From Pseudoalteromonas byunsanensis (GTDB taxonomy: Bacteria; Pseudomonadota; Gammaproteobacteria; Enterobacterales; Alteromonadaceae): a DNA stretch of 64,000 nt. The stretch lies in NCBI RefSeq assembly GCF_001854475.1, contig NZ_MNAN01000026.1:466413-530412 (forward strand), written 5' to 3'. Under the pieces are notes generated by a model. The model worked only from the letters and a program-made list of their open reading frames with translations, was not told the DNA's origin and searched no databases. Of the stretch, positions 34,116 to 41,739 are shown one piece after another. A program made the translations under genes and the position numbers. Positions within the stretch are counted from its first letter, which is position 1, and each line of letters begins with the position of its first letter.

Positions 34116-35017
34116 ATCAGCACCTCAAAGGTGAGGTTATCTAAACCGTTTTGGCACCAAGCGACTTCGTCATCAGCAACGATAATATTGTCTTGCGGTG
34201 AAACCAACTCAACTTCTTCTACACCAGCTTGGTGTAACATGGCAAAAAGTGCAGAACGCTTAATATGTTTACCCAAGCCACTACGTTCGGCTAGGTAATC
34301 AGTGACTTTATCAATCACTTGTTGCTTTACCTGTGCGTGTCCTGGGCCTAACTCCAATTTTACATGCGCTTGTAAGTCAAACACCTTAACCTTCGTGGGT
34401 ACAATTTCTACGCGGTCGCCAATAGGGCGTACTTTTTGCGCTTCAAGTATTTCAGACACCGAACTTTGATCGCCCTGTTTTAAGCCAAAGGTGTATTCCA
34501 GCTTATTTATGAGCTCAGTAGAGGGCTGGCCGTCAGCTGATTCATTACTCAAAATCGTCAGTACAATATGGCATGGTGAAGGGCTATTAACACGCACATC
34601 CTTCACTCTCGGGTCTGCCGTGAGCGTATGATAGATATAACTTTTTTCTGTACCTGCCGTATTAAGACTATGAAATGCCAATTGCACCCGCTCACGCAAA
34701 CGTTGATCGCTTTCGCCCTCTAAGCGCGCAACCTGATAACGGCTGGCAATATGTTCCAGATCACTGCCAGTGGCACTGCTGAGCATGGTAGATTTAGCCG
34801 CATCATTGACTCGCGCGCGCAATAGCATGGCTTGATAAGCGTAGCTATTGAGCAATTGCGTCAACGGTTCTGATTCCAAAGACAGCACTTCTGCCAAGTC
34901 AGGGCTACGCGCAATTAGGTCTTGTTTGAGTGTGCTCAGTAGCTGCTCATAATCTACTTTTTCCAACACATCAGGTGGTGGTAATTTAGATAAATCAATA
35001 AGTTGAGATTTTGACAT
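34112..35017 (-). CDS. baseplate wedge protein gpJ-like, copy 2
   Basis: 301 aa from the ATG at 35017; a longer frame would run through a leader terminator and is unlikely. MSKSQLIDLSKLPPPDVLEK, then 'LEHIASRYQVARLEGESDQRLRERVQLAFHSLNTAGTEKSYIYHTL' and the end 'AGVEEVELVSPQDNIIVADDEVAWC'. The closest sister is copy 4 (shared RVKDV.V.SP.PC.I.LT.LS). It is preceded by a late-type promoter and an intrinsic terminator in a 514-bp leader region. Confidence 0.9.
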   Translation of the reverse strand: MSKSQLIDLSKLPPPDVLEKVDYEQLLSTLKQDLIARSPDLAEVLSLESEPLTQLLNSYAYQAMLLRARVNDAAKSTMLSSATGSDLEHIASRYQVARLEGESDQRLRERVQLAFHSLNTAGTEKSYIYHTLTADPRVKDVRVNSPSPCHIVLTILSNESADGQPSTELINKLEYTFGLKQGDQSSVSEILEAQKVRPIGDRVEIVPTKVKVFDLQAHVKLELGPGHAQVKQQVIDKVTDYLAERSGLGKHIKRSALFAMLHQAGVEEVELVSPQDNIIVADDEVAWCQNGLDNLTFEVLI

Positions 35018-35158
35018 GGGTCTTCTTAGGTAACGGATATAATGGATAACAAAAAGCGAAGCGCAAACAAATATGGCGCGATGGTTCTTTCGTGTTCTGG
35101 TGAGTATGGGGCACAGAGATCGATACAAAGTGAAGCCGTATGGCCACCAAACCAGAAC

Positions 35159-35192
35159 AAAAAAATGGGCATAAGGTGATAACCTCATGCCC
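35159..35192 (-). terminator. leader terminator before J2
   Basis: On the minus strand GGGCAT-GAGGT/ACCTT-ATGCCC with a 4-nt loop is followed by A and seven T. It lies about 65 nt after the predicted start of the 35.25-kb promoter and 140 nt before J2. Confidence 0.82.
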
Positions 35193-35230
35193 TCTTAGTA
35201 CGGGAAAGATTACTTTTTCAATTTAGCGAA

Positions 35231-35277
35231 ATAGTAGCAAGTATTTAGAAATGAAAACGGTCAACTTTGACCGTTTT
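35231..35277 (-). promoter_or_regulatory. late-type promoter before J2, perfect palindrome
   Basis: The best copy of the locus-wide motif: 11-bp perfect arms AAAACGGTCAA-CT-TTGACCGTTTT (35254-35277), then 22 nt after the minus-strand TTGACC, then TACTAT (35236-35231) as -10. Confidence 0.8.
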
Positions 35278-35531
35278 ATATTGGATAAGAAAATAACCAT
35301 CACAGAAGGCCATTTATCGTTGGTAGCCTTGTTGTATATCGTGCAATCATATTTGATTGGATGTATTCACCAAGCTCTTATATTGAAATCTTAATACGTA
35401 AGGTCAAGTGATGCTTTGATTCTCAGTAAACAAAGGCTGAGTCTAACCCAGCCATATTCACTAATGGTTGTATGCATTTACATAAAGTAAAATAGGAGAC
35501 TGCCGCCTCACATTTTGCTAGCAATGTGATA

Positions 35532-35906
35532 TTAGCTTTGTTTTAAGATTTGGCTTACACCTTGCGCACGTGCACAAATTTCGCTCATTACCTGTGCCTG
35601 ACCTTTCACTTGATAAGGGAACTCAAGAGTGCCATCTGTCATTTGCTGTTCAATATTGCCAATCGCTGCCTTTAACGACTCAGTAGAGGCACGCATTTCT
35701 GCAAGACTTTGTGCTTGGCTTAGCTTGTTTATAAAGCCACTAAGCTCATTGAGTAAAATATGCGTGGTATCTGAGGTGGTACCAAGTAATGAGGCATTGT
35801 CTGCAACCTGTTGGTTGATGTTGCCTCGAACAAATTGCTTTTGTTGTTTTTCTAAAATAGCTGCTTGTTGTTGCTGTGAAACTAACCCTGCGACATTTGT
35901 TTCCAT
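35532..35906 (-). CDS. small coiled-coil protein ending module 1
   Basis: 124 aa from the second ATG at 35906, which has AAGGAG at good spacing; the first ATG sits too close to it. Almost entirely helical and Gln-rich (GLVSQQQQAAILEKQQKQFV; TTHILLNELSGFINKLSQAQ). It comes directly after a fibre gene, in the position of a fibre chaperone. No family is recognised. Confidence 0.5.
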   Translation of the reverse strand: METNVAGLVSQQQQAAILEKQQKQFVRGNINQQVADNASLLGTTSDTTHILLNELSGFINKLSQAQSLAEMRASTESLKAAIGNIEQQMTDGTLEFPYQVKGQAQVMSEICARAQGVSQILKQS

Positions 35907-35917
35907 CTTCATACTCC

Positions 35918-36499
35918 TTATAAAGTTTCTAGTTCTGAGCGAATGATTTCTATATCACCATGTTTATACAAACGACCATTGCCGACACGCATCGTATCGA
36001 CAGAAATGGTCAAGTAATACTGATTAGAAAAGCTTAAGCGGCCATAAATATATCCGTCAGCGCCTTTGTATACGTGAGGAGCATGTGTACCAACAACATC
36101 AACATTGATGACATTCTCTACAGCTTTGTAGCAATAGCCGACCATAGTCGCATCAACAGCCTTTCCTTCGCCGTATGCATAACCTTTAATGTGCAAGTGA
36201 AACATTGCATGGTCCGCATCAGCCTTAAACGGAAGCTTAAAATGTAAGTGTGTTGCCCCTGTATCATTGGTAAAGAAGTTTGCAACATTAATTGCACGGG
36301 AGCCGTAGCCACCATCTCCAATTACCGAAAGTTGGTTTAATTTACTATCAACTTTATTGTTAGTACTCGCAATTAAAGAGTCTACTTCCGCACTCTTACT
36401 TGCAACTTTCGCATCTATATCAACGATTTTATTATCTACAACTGTGGTGAGGTCATTCGAGGCCTCAATTAATTTGGCAATATCTTGTTCTAAAGCCAT
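35918..36499 (-). CDS. second small fibre of module 1
   Basis: 193 aa from the ATG at 36499 (GGAG 6 nt upstream). The first ~60 residues (MALEQDIAKLIEASNDLTTV ... STNNKVDSKLNQLS) are an anchor and coiled coil nearly identical in its first 10 residues to the fibre at 37103-37888. The tip is beta-rich (FKLPFKADADHAMFHLHIKG; YGRLSFSNQYYLTISVDTMR). Sharing the anchor implies that the two proteins compete for, or share, one attachment site. Confidence 0.6.
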   Translation of the reverse strand: MALEQDIAKLIEASNDLTTVVDNKIVDIDAKVASKSAEVDSLIASTNNKVDSKLNQLSVIGDGGYGSRAINVANFFTNDTGATHLHFKLPFKADADHAMFHLHIKGYAYGEGKAVDATMVGYCYKAVENVINVDVVGTHAPHVYKGADGYIYGRLSFSNQYYLTISVDTMRVGNGRLYKHGDIEIIRSELETL

Positions 36500-36594
36500 T
36501 TTGTTCTCCAACTAATGGTTTGCCATACTGCGAAATTGGCAGGTTTTAAAATAAAAAAACCAGCTATAAAGCGCTGTGACATTCGTATAAGAGG

Positions 36595-36705
36595 TCCTGA
36601 CCTGCGTCAGGATGACGAAAGGCGCACATTGAGCACGCCTCGCCGCCCAAAATAGGCCATCCTGAATAACGTCACCCTGAATTTATATCAGGATTATTTC
36701 AGGGT
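36595..36705. repeat. nested palindromic intergenic repeat
   Basis: Within the 270-bp gap 36500-36769 lie TCCTGAC-N4-GTCAGGA (36595-36612), ATCCTGA...TCAGGAT (36659-36694) and ACCCTGAA...TTCAGGGT (36674-36705). The style is that of dispersed REP-like palindromes of host chromosomes rather than phage sequence. No gene seen in the gap. Confidence 0.6.
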
Positions 36706-36769
36706 ATCTTCAGAGTCTCATACGATGGGTATTGCGCTATAAAGCAGGTTTTATGTGGTTTGAAATGAT

Positions 36770-37084
36770 TTATTCAGGTTTTGGATAGCGTGCTTTAATG
36801 GCACTACGTGCTGCAAGCCAAGCTGTTTTTGCCGCTTCTGCTTCTGCACTGTCTTTGCCAAACTCTGCTTGCGCAGCTAAGTAGTCAAATGCTAAACCAT
36901 CAGACTCACACTGATATGCGTAGGTTCTGGCATGTTGACACTGTGCTTCAAGCTGTGCTTGTTTTGCTTGTGCAAGTAGTGCAGGAATGTCTGTTTTTGA
37001 TATCCCTAAATCTAGCAACGTTTTTTCGTCCGCTGGCACATTTACTAACTCATTACCTGCCACGGTTAATTTATTTAATAACAT
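36770..37084 (-). CDS. tail-fibre assembly chaperone-like protein, module 1
   Basis: 104 aa; AAGGAAAG before the ATG. The C-terminus 'YAYQCESDGLAFDYLAAQAE ... WLAARSAIKARYPKPE' is the ending shared with the module-4 protein at 7862 and common in small proteins after phage fibres. It follows the fibre at 37103 by 18 bp. Confidence 0.65.
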   Translation of the reverse strand: MLLNKLTVAGNELVNVPADEKTLLDLGISKTDIPALLAQAKQAQLEAQCQHARTYAYQCESDGLAFDYLAAQAEFGKDSAEAEAAKTAWLAARSAIKARYPKPE

Positions 37085-37102
37085 GATCTTTCCTTCTCTT
37101 GA

Positions 37103-37888
37103 TTATTCAGTCACTGGCGGTGTGTATGGATGGTTTACGTATGGAATAGTATTGGCGATTGGTGCTTTACGTGCTGCAAACTCTATTGGCTTTACAAACC
37201 ATCGTACTGTCCAGTCACCTTGCGCACTTGAATAAGTATCGCGGCGCTCCATATCACTACCATCGTGGAAATCCACATCACCTTGCCAATTTTTAGTAAT
37301 GCGATAGGTTAAACCGCCACCACGCAGATACAGGCCACTTCGTGTACAGTGCCATGGGCCCAAACTGCCATCTTCGCCGCCCCCATAAAAGCTTTTCGCT
37401 GGATCCATTTTTTCTGCATAACACTGTAGACGGTAATCAACGTGACTCACGGTGTTATTGTACCTCTCATGAAAACGCTTGATATTCATATAATTAGCGT
37501 CACCACTCCATGCTGATGCATTACCTTCTAGTTCCAATAGCAAGGCTGCTTGGTGAGCAGATGTCGAATTAAGCGGCCGCTCACTTACACCGCCGTTCCA
37601 AGCGTAGTTTCTGTGAATGGTTAATTTTCCGGTACCAAAACTGTTATCAGGAAATTTCCACCATACTGGATATAAATAATCCTTTGAACCGCCTATGGTG
37701 ATGGTTTGTACATAGCGACTTTCTGGGGTTGCGTCCTGAATGAACTGATCTACCTGCGCTTCTTTTGCTTTAACGCGGTTATCCAGTTCAACCATTTTGT
37801 TATCGATTACGGTTGCTTTGCTATCAACCATGTTTGTGAGCTCGTCTGCACGGTCGACGAGTTTTGCGATATCTTGTTCTAATGCCAT
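37103..37888 (-). CDS. first fibre of module 1
   Basis: 261 aa from the ATG at 37888 (AGGAC 9 nt upstream). Anchor and coiled coil 'MALEQDIAKLVDRADELTNM ... KMVELDNRVKAKEAQVDQFI', then a beta-rich, aromatic tip (YPVWWKFPDNSFGTGKLTIH; GGGLTYRITKNWQGDVDFHD; GDWTVRWFVKPIEFA). Probably a receptor-binding protein. Together with its paralogous-anchor neighbour at 35918 it gives module 1 two alternative tips. Confidence 0.6.
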   Translation of the reverse strand: MALEQDIAKLVDRADELTNMVDSKATVIDNKMVELDNRVKAKEAQVDQFIQDATPESRYVQTITIGGSKDYLYPVWWKFPDNSFGTGKLTIHRNYAWNGGVSERPLNSTSAHQAALLLELEGNASAWSGDANYMNIKRFHERYNNTVSHVDYRLQCYAEKMDPAKSFYGGGEDGSLGPWHCTRSGLYLRGGGLTYRITKNWQGDVDFHDGSDMERRDTYSSAQGDWTVRWFVKPIEFAARKAPIANTIPYVNHPYTPPVTE

Positions 37889-37901
37889 GTTAAAAGTCCT
37901 G

Positions 37902-38429
37902 TTATTTGAAAATTCCCGCATCCATCAGAGCAAACTTTTGCTTGAGGTGGCGGACCATGTTACCGATTTGCGCTGCGCCTAACTTGGCAAGCTCAGGGGC
38001 TATCAGAATGTTGAGGTTGACGCCTTGGTCAATCACGGTGACTGAATCAGCAGGCACCCCGGTTAACACCAAGTCAAACGCCAGCAGCAAGTCCACTTCG
38101 GCTGATTTATATGCGATGGGTTTGTCTGGGTTTGAATAAACCGCAAATAAAGTGCCGTCTTCCAGATAGAAACCGACTTCGTTCACCCAAAAATTGTGAC
38201 TGCTGTCGTCAATCACACTCATATGAATTTGCGCGGTGCCTTTGTCTTCACCGCTGGCAACGGAAATACGATGCACCTCTGATTGCAACGCACTGCGGCT
38301 TTGATCAGGGGTATAGTTACCCGTCCCTAAACCGATTTTGTTAATTTTGGCTTGAAAACCATTTTTATCTGAATTAAACACCGCCTCTAATCCTGCGGTG
38401 GTTATGGTTGGCCGTAAGATTGTGCTCAC
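37902..38429 (-). CDS. tail-collar fibre N-terminal-type protein H1
   Basis: 175 aa, starting at a GTG with AGGAG upstream. 'TTAGLEAVFNSDKNGFQAKI ... GLGTGNYTPDQSRSALQSEV ... FWVNEVGFYLED' is the collar-fibre attachment pattern (PF12571-like), paralogous to H3 and H4. It bridges I1 to the small fibres that follow. Confidence 0.75.
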   Translation of the reverse strand: MSTILRPTITTAGLEAVFNSDKNGFQAKINKIGLGTGNYTPDQSRSALQSEVHRISVASGEDKGTAQIHMSVIDDSSHNFWVNEVGFYLEDGTLFAVYSNPDKPIAYKSAEVDLLLAFDLVLTGVPADSVTVIDQGVNLNILIAPELAKLGAAQIGNMVRHLKQKFALMDAGIFK

Positions 38430-38455
38430 TGCACTTACTCCTTTTTACGATAGAA

Positions 38456-38489
38456 ATAAAAGCAGTTACACGGCATGACCTGTGGTCAA
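38456..38489 (-). promoter_or_regulatory. possible degenerate late-type promoter before H1
   Basis: Minus strand TTGACC (38489-38484), 22 nt, then TTTTAT. The left half of the palindrome is lost. It lies in the 129-bp gap between I1 and H1. Weak candidate. Confidence 0.3.
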
Positions 38490-38558
38490 TTACACCTGAA
38501 TTTGAGTGCCGCTAGGCGATGTGTGTGAGTAAACCAAATGTCTGCTGCCAAGTGGTAA

Positions 38559-39359
38559 CTACTTAGTTGGATGTAAATAAAAGCGCCCAACGCTCATGCG
38601 TCGGTTATTTAGATGTACAAGCGCTTGCAGCCCAGCACAGAGCCTGCCTTCAACTGCCTGCGTGTAACCATGTTGTCGGTTTACACCAAAACGCCTTTGA
38701 CTCACCACCGTTAAACCAGCTGTTATTTCACTGGGCGCGGCTTTTACTGGTACGGTATCGTAGTTAAATCGACCTACTTGCAAGGCGCTACTGGTTGATG
38801 CAACCGCTAAAGCGCTGTTCATCTTTATGCCGACTAAAAAATCAAAGTGGGCACGCTGTGGCTTGGTATGATTGGTCACGCGATAAATGTCATCATACAA
38901 CTGCTTGGAAAGCGTGACGCTCTGGCTGGTGTACGCACTTTCATTGGCCCACGCAATAAAAGTGAATGTATTTGGCTCTTTACTATGTATTGGTACCAGT
39001 ACAGCATCATCAACATCCTCAAACCACTCGAAAAACTCCATCACCACACCCAGTGATGCTAAAGCGCGCTTTACAGCTCCCACTGTTCCTTTATGCTTGT
39101 GAATGGCCACCGAGTTTTGAATAAGCGTTCGTTTTGCCTCTATTGGCCATTGTTCATCCCATTCATCTACTGATAGACTCCATGCGAGCCAAGGTAGCAA
39201 CGACTCTGGACAGGTTGCTGGGTGCCAATGATTTGCTACATACTCAGGAATTGACTTGCTAGTACTAAAGTGGCTTGCGCGCTCATGTGCTTGCTCAAAC
39301 TTGCTGGCGTTTGGCGCAAGTAATGACTTAAACTCATCAACCGCTTGTGTTTTTGACAT
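38559..39359 (-). CDS. baseplate protein gpI-like, copy 1
   Basis: 266 aa; AGGAG before the ATG. The gpI core is 'YVANHWHPATCPESLLPWLAWSLSVDEWDEQWPIEAKRTLIQNSVAIHKHKGTVGAVKRALASL'. A C-terminal extension of ~90 residues ends 'GLQALVHLNNRRMSVGRFYL'. Close upstream neighbour is J1. Confidence 0.88.
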   Translation of the reverse strand: MSKTQAVDEFKSLLAPNASKFEQAHERASHFSTSKSIPEYVANHWHPATCPESLLPWLAWSLSVDEWDEQWPIEAKRTLIQNSVAIHKHKGTVGAVKRALASLGVVMEFFEWFEDVDDAVLVPIHSKEPNTFTFIAWANESAYTSQSVTLSKQLYDDIYRVTNHTKPQRAHFDFLVGIKMNSALAVASTSSALQVGRFNYDTVPVKAAPSEITAGLTVVSQRRFGVNRQHGYTQAVEGRLCAGLQALVHLNNRRMSVGRFYLHPTK

Positions 39360-39368
39360 CAGTCACTC

Positions 39369-40193
39369 CTACAAATATTCAATACTAATTGAATCTGCTA
39401 TGGCTGCTTGGTCAATCAAGCAGCTTATGTCATCGACGGGTGTTATTAATTTCACTTTGCGTACACCTGCTTGATGTAACATATCAATGATCCCTGATTG
39501 CGGCACTTCTTGCCCCAATTTGTAATGCTCAGCGATAAAGGTCTTTAACTTGCTATTAATTTGTTCGTCTACCTTCGCTCTATCGGCGATTTCATTGAGG
39601 TAAACTTGGGCTTTAACCTGATATTTTTTTGGCACCACTTGATGCACGCGAACCAAATCTGTAAGTGGCCTAATATCTTCATCGTTTAAATGAGTTCGAA
39701 CTTGACTGATCACTTCGATGGGATCAGTACCTTGCTGAGGAAGCACCTTGACATCCACGACCCCCGGTTGACTCGAATAGACGTAAACATCTTTTACATC
39801 TTGCGTTGCTGCCATGGTTTGGTATTCATATGCTCCCATAGTACCTGCCATGCTGTGGCTTTCTAGTGAAAGTGGGATGCGTGCGCGATAGCGCTCATCA
39901 CTTTCATTTTCAGAACGTTGCACGCCAAAAAGCACACCCAAATGATCTAGGTCTTTGCCTTTTGCATAAGCAACCATTACTGAACGTGCCGCATCATTGA
40001 TGCGCTGGCGCAACAGTAGTTCTCTGGTCGCGGCAATTTCTAGCAGCTTGGTAGCTGGGTCAGACTCAAGCTGTGAGTACGTAGGCATTGCCTCTAATAG
40101 CGCGCTTTGCATTTGCTGATAAATGGTTTCAAATTCTAAGCTTTCAATCACATCTGGCACCGCCAAGCGTGATAGCTCAATTGCATTGTTCAC
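39369..40193 (-). CDS. baseplate wedge protein gpJ-like, copy 1
   Basis: 274 aa, starting at a GTG with AAGGAG 6 nt upstream. 'IELSRLAVPDVIESLEFETI', 'ATRELLLRQRINDAARSVMVAYAKGKDLDHLGVLFGVQRSENESDERYRARI' and 'GVRKVKLITPVDDISCLIDQ' give the Baseplate_J pattern. It is the copy nearest the lysis genes; only a 105-bp gap (40194-40298) with no obvious promoter separates them. Confidence 0.9.
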   Translation of the reverse strand: MNNAIELSRLAVPDVIESLEFETIYQQMQSALLEAMPTYSQLESDPATKLLEIAATRELLLRQRINDAARSVMVAYAKGKDLDHLGVLFGVQRSENESDERYRARIPLSLESHSMAGTMGAYEYQTMAATQDVKDVYVYSSQPGVVDVKVLPQQGTDPIEVISQVRTHLNDEDIRPLTDLVRVHQVVPKKYQVKAQVYLNEIADRAKVDEQINSKLKTFIAEHYKLGQEVPQSGIIDMLHQAGVRKVKLITPVDDISCLIDQAAIADSISIEYL

Positions 40194-40298
40194 AGATTAC
40201 TCCTTAAATGGAAAACTCGGTGCCGTGTGCTTGATTTTGCACACAAATGAGAGAATAGTTACGGGATGATGTTTAGTGGTGGAACACCAAGTAGATAC

Positions 40299-40547
40299 TT
40301 AGTCTTTTCGCAGGTTGCTGCCGAGCAAAGTATCAAGTTTTTTATCTATTGAATCTAATCGCTTTTCTATTCGTTTTTGGTCTTCATTGCGGATCTGCTT
40401 TAAGTGGGTCAGTTCTTGCGTATTAGTGGTAATACGCTTATCTAAGTCTCCCAGATAAAGAATTCCTGATACCAGCAATGTTACCGTAGTAATAATATGG
40501 GCTAAATTGAGCTCCTTTTTCATTTGCCAATGTTCTGGTTGACTCAC
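40299..40547 (-). CDS. small membrane-anchored coiled-coil protein, lysis region
   Basis: 82 aa, GTG start with GGGAG 7 nt upstream, overlapping the holin stop. One membrane segment (residues ~15-34, AHIITTVTLLVSGILYLGDL) and a C-terminal heptad helix (QELTHLKQIRNEDQKRIEKR). The topology resembles the accessory or spanin-like small proteins next to holins, but there is no lipobox or clear spanin motif. Probably a lysis accessory protein. Confidence 0.5.
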   Translation of the reverse strand: MSQPEHWQMKKELNLAHIITTVTLLVSGILYLGDLDKRITTNTQELTHLKQIRNEDQKRIEKRLDSIDKKLDTLLGSNLRKD

Positions 40548-40942
40548 TTGGCAACTCCCTTCACTTTTTCAACAGTTCTTAACCCTGCCAGGCCTAACAT
40601 CCCTAAAGTCAACTCAAGCATCACCTCTAAAGGTAGTTGTGGTGCACCAACATCTGGCCAAAGCCATTGCAGTATTGGATTAATTACGAATGAAAATAAA
40701 AAGCCCAAGCCACAAACCCATAGCAAAAAAGGCCTTGCTCCAGCGACAAAAACACTTCTGTGCGATGCACTAAGTGCGTTAATTTTAGCTTGTACCTGAG
40801 CCGATTTAGCGACTAATCGCGCTTTCAGTAAGTCTTGTTTAAGCACTTCTTCTTCGCTAGTAAACAGCTCATCAAGGATATTTCCGACAGTCTGAATAGG
40901 ATCCTGTGTCGTATTGCCAAATAGTGTTGCCAATAACCCCAT
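40544..40942 (-). CDS. holin, 3TM-type
   Basis: 132 aa from the ATG at 40942 (GGGGAG 8 nt upstream), overlapping the endolysin stop (TAATG). An N-terminal amphipathic part, then hydrophobic segments 'ARPFLLWVCGLGFLFSFVIN' and 'LELTLGMLGLAGLRTVEKVK'. This is the pattern of the holin family whose members have 'R.F..WVCG.GF' (3TM phage holin, PF11351-like). It would form membrane lesions that release the endolysin and so the particles. Confidence 0.75.
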   Translation of the reverse strand: MGLLATLFGNTTQDPIQTVGNILDELFTSEEEVLKQDLLKARLVAKSAQVQAKINALSASHRSVFVAGARPFLLWVCGLGFLFSFVINPILQWLWPDVGAPQLPLEVMLELTLGMLGLAGLRTVEKVKGVAK

Positions 40943-41358
40943 TATTGCCACTCCCCTGTCAACATTTGCTTGGCAAGTTCGTTAGCTCTATTTGGTACTT
41001 GATTTGCCCAACGACTGTTAAGCATCTCCAATGCAGCTTGCTCGTAATTGCCCTGTTCAACATATGCGAGCATTTTCTTAAAGCCCATCAATCCACTTAA
41101 CCCCAAGTTAAATGCCATGTTAATCAATACAGCTAAACGCGCTTCATTACACTTGCTAACATCAATGCGGCGCTTAACACCCGCTCTGGCTTCTTGTACG
41201 TCATGCGCTAATAACTGCTCGGCTTCTTCCTCGCCGACCCCGTTATCATCAAGATTTCGACCATACCCGATAGTCAGTTTTCCTCCTGTACAATAATAAG
41301 GGTACTGCTTGTACCCTTCGTGCTTTTTGATCTGTTCGACCGTGATCATCAGCGACAT
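40942..41358 (-). CDS. endolysin, T4-type lysozyme (GH24)
   Basis: 138 aa. The catalytic pattern E-8aa-C-5aa-T is visible: E14, C23, T29 in 'KKHEGYKQYPYYCTGGKLTI', followed by 'GYGRNL' and 'NMAFNLGLSGLMGFKKMLAY'. Cys in place of the Asp of T4 lysozyme is known in P1/P22-type endolysins. No signal peptide or SAR segment is seen, so export depends on the holin encoded next. It cuts peptidoglycan for cell lysis. Confidence 0.92.
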   Translation of the reverse strand: MSLMITVEQIKKHEGYKQYPYYCTGGKLTIGYGRNLDDNGVGEEEAEQLLAHDVQEARAGVKRRIDVSKCNEARLAVLINMAFNLGLSGLMGFKKMLAYVEQGNYEQAALEMLNSRWANQVPNRANELAKQMLTGEWQ

Positions 41359-41367
41359 AGTTACCCC

Positions 41368-41739
41368 TTATTCACTATTAAGGTTGGTCGAGAATTCGAC
41401 CAACAAACTGCGCTCAGCTTTGACTAACCAAAACTCTGCTGAACGTTTTGAGTCAAAGCCAACTAACTTTGCGGCCTCAGCCAAAGTGCCAGACATTAAA
41501 TAACGTGCCCGAATTGCACGTATGCACTCTGGCCTTAGTGCAGCTATTAGTTGGGTAATTAACTCAATTTCCTGAGGCACTGACATTGCATCAGCACCCA
41601 TAACACCGCCCGTTGGTCGGCCCGATGAATCACTAATCGAGCTACGCTTAAAGCCTTTTCCATATTCTCTGGATTGCCAAAATTTACCCCAACGTTTCAA
41701 AGCACTACGAACTTGTTTAATTGTTATGTGTGTCGTCAT
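41368..41739 (-). CDS. Q-like antitermination protein
   Basis: 123 aa. 'VRSALKRWGKFWQSREYGKG', 'VPQEIELITQLIAALRPECI' and 'AIRARYLMSGTLAEAAKLVG ... SAEFWLVKAERSLL' resemble the phage 82-type antiterminator Q family (PF06530): an opening 'L.RWG.W', a central helical part and an HTH-like end ahead of 'A...L'. Q proteins load onto RNA polymerase at late promoters and allow readthrough of terminators. The many leader terminators downstream fit this role. It overlaps the HTH gene by 23 bp. Assigned by pattern only. Confidence 0.65.
   Translation of the reverse strand: MTTHITIKQVRSALKRWGKFWQSREYGKGFKRSSISDSSGRPTGGVMGADAMSVPQEIELITQLIAALRPECIRAIRARYLMSGTLAEAAKLVGFDSKRSAEFWLVKAERSLLVEFSTNLNSE

Noticed and set aside
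35254..35277. GGTCAA palindromes as LexA, FNR or CRP sites
   Set aside because: They lack CTG-N10-CAG, TTGAT-N4-ATCAA and TGTGA-N6-TCACA patterns, and all share a fixed distance to a -10 box instead.
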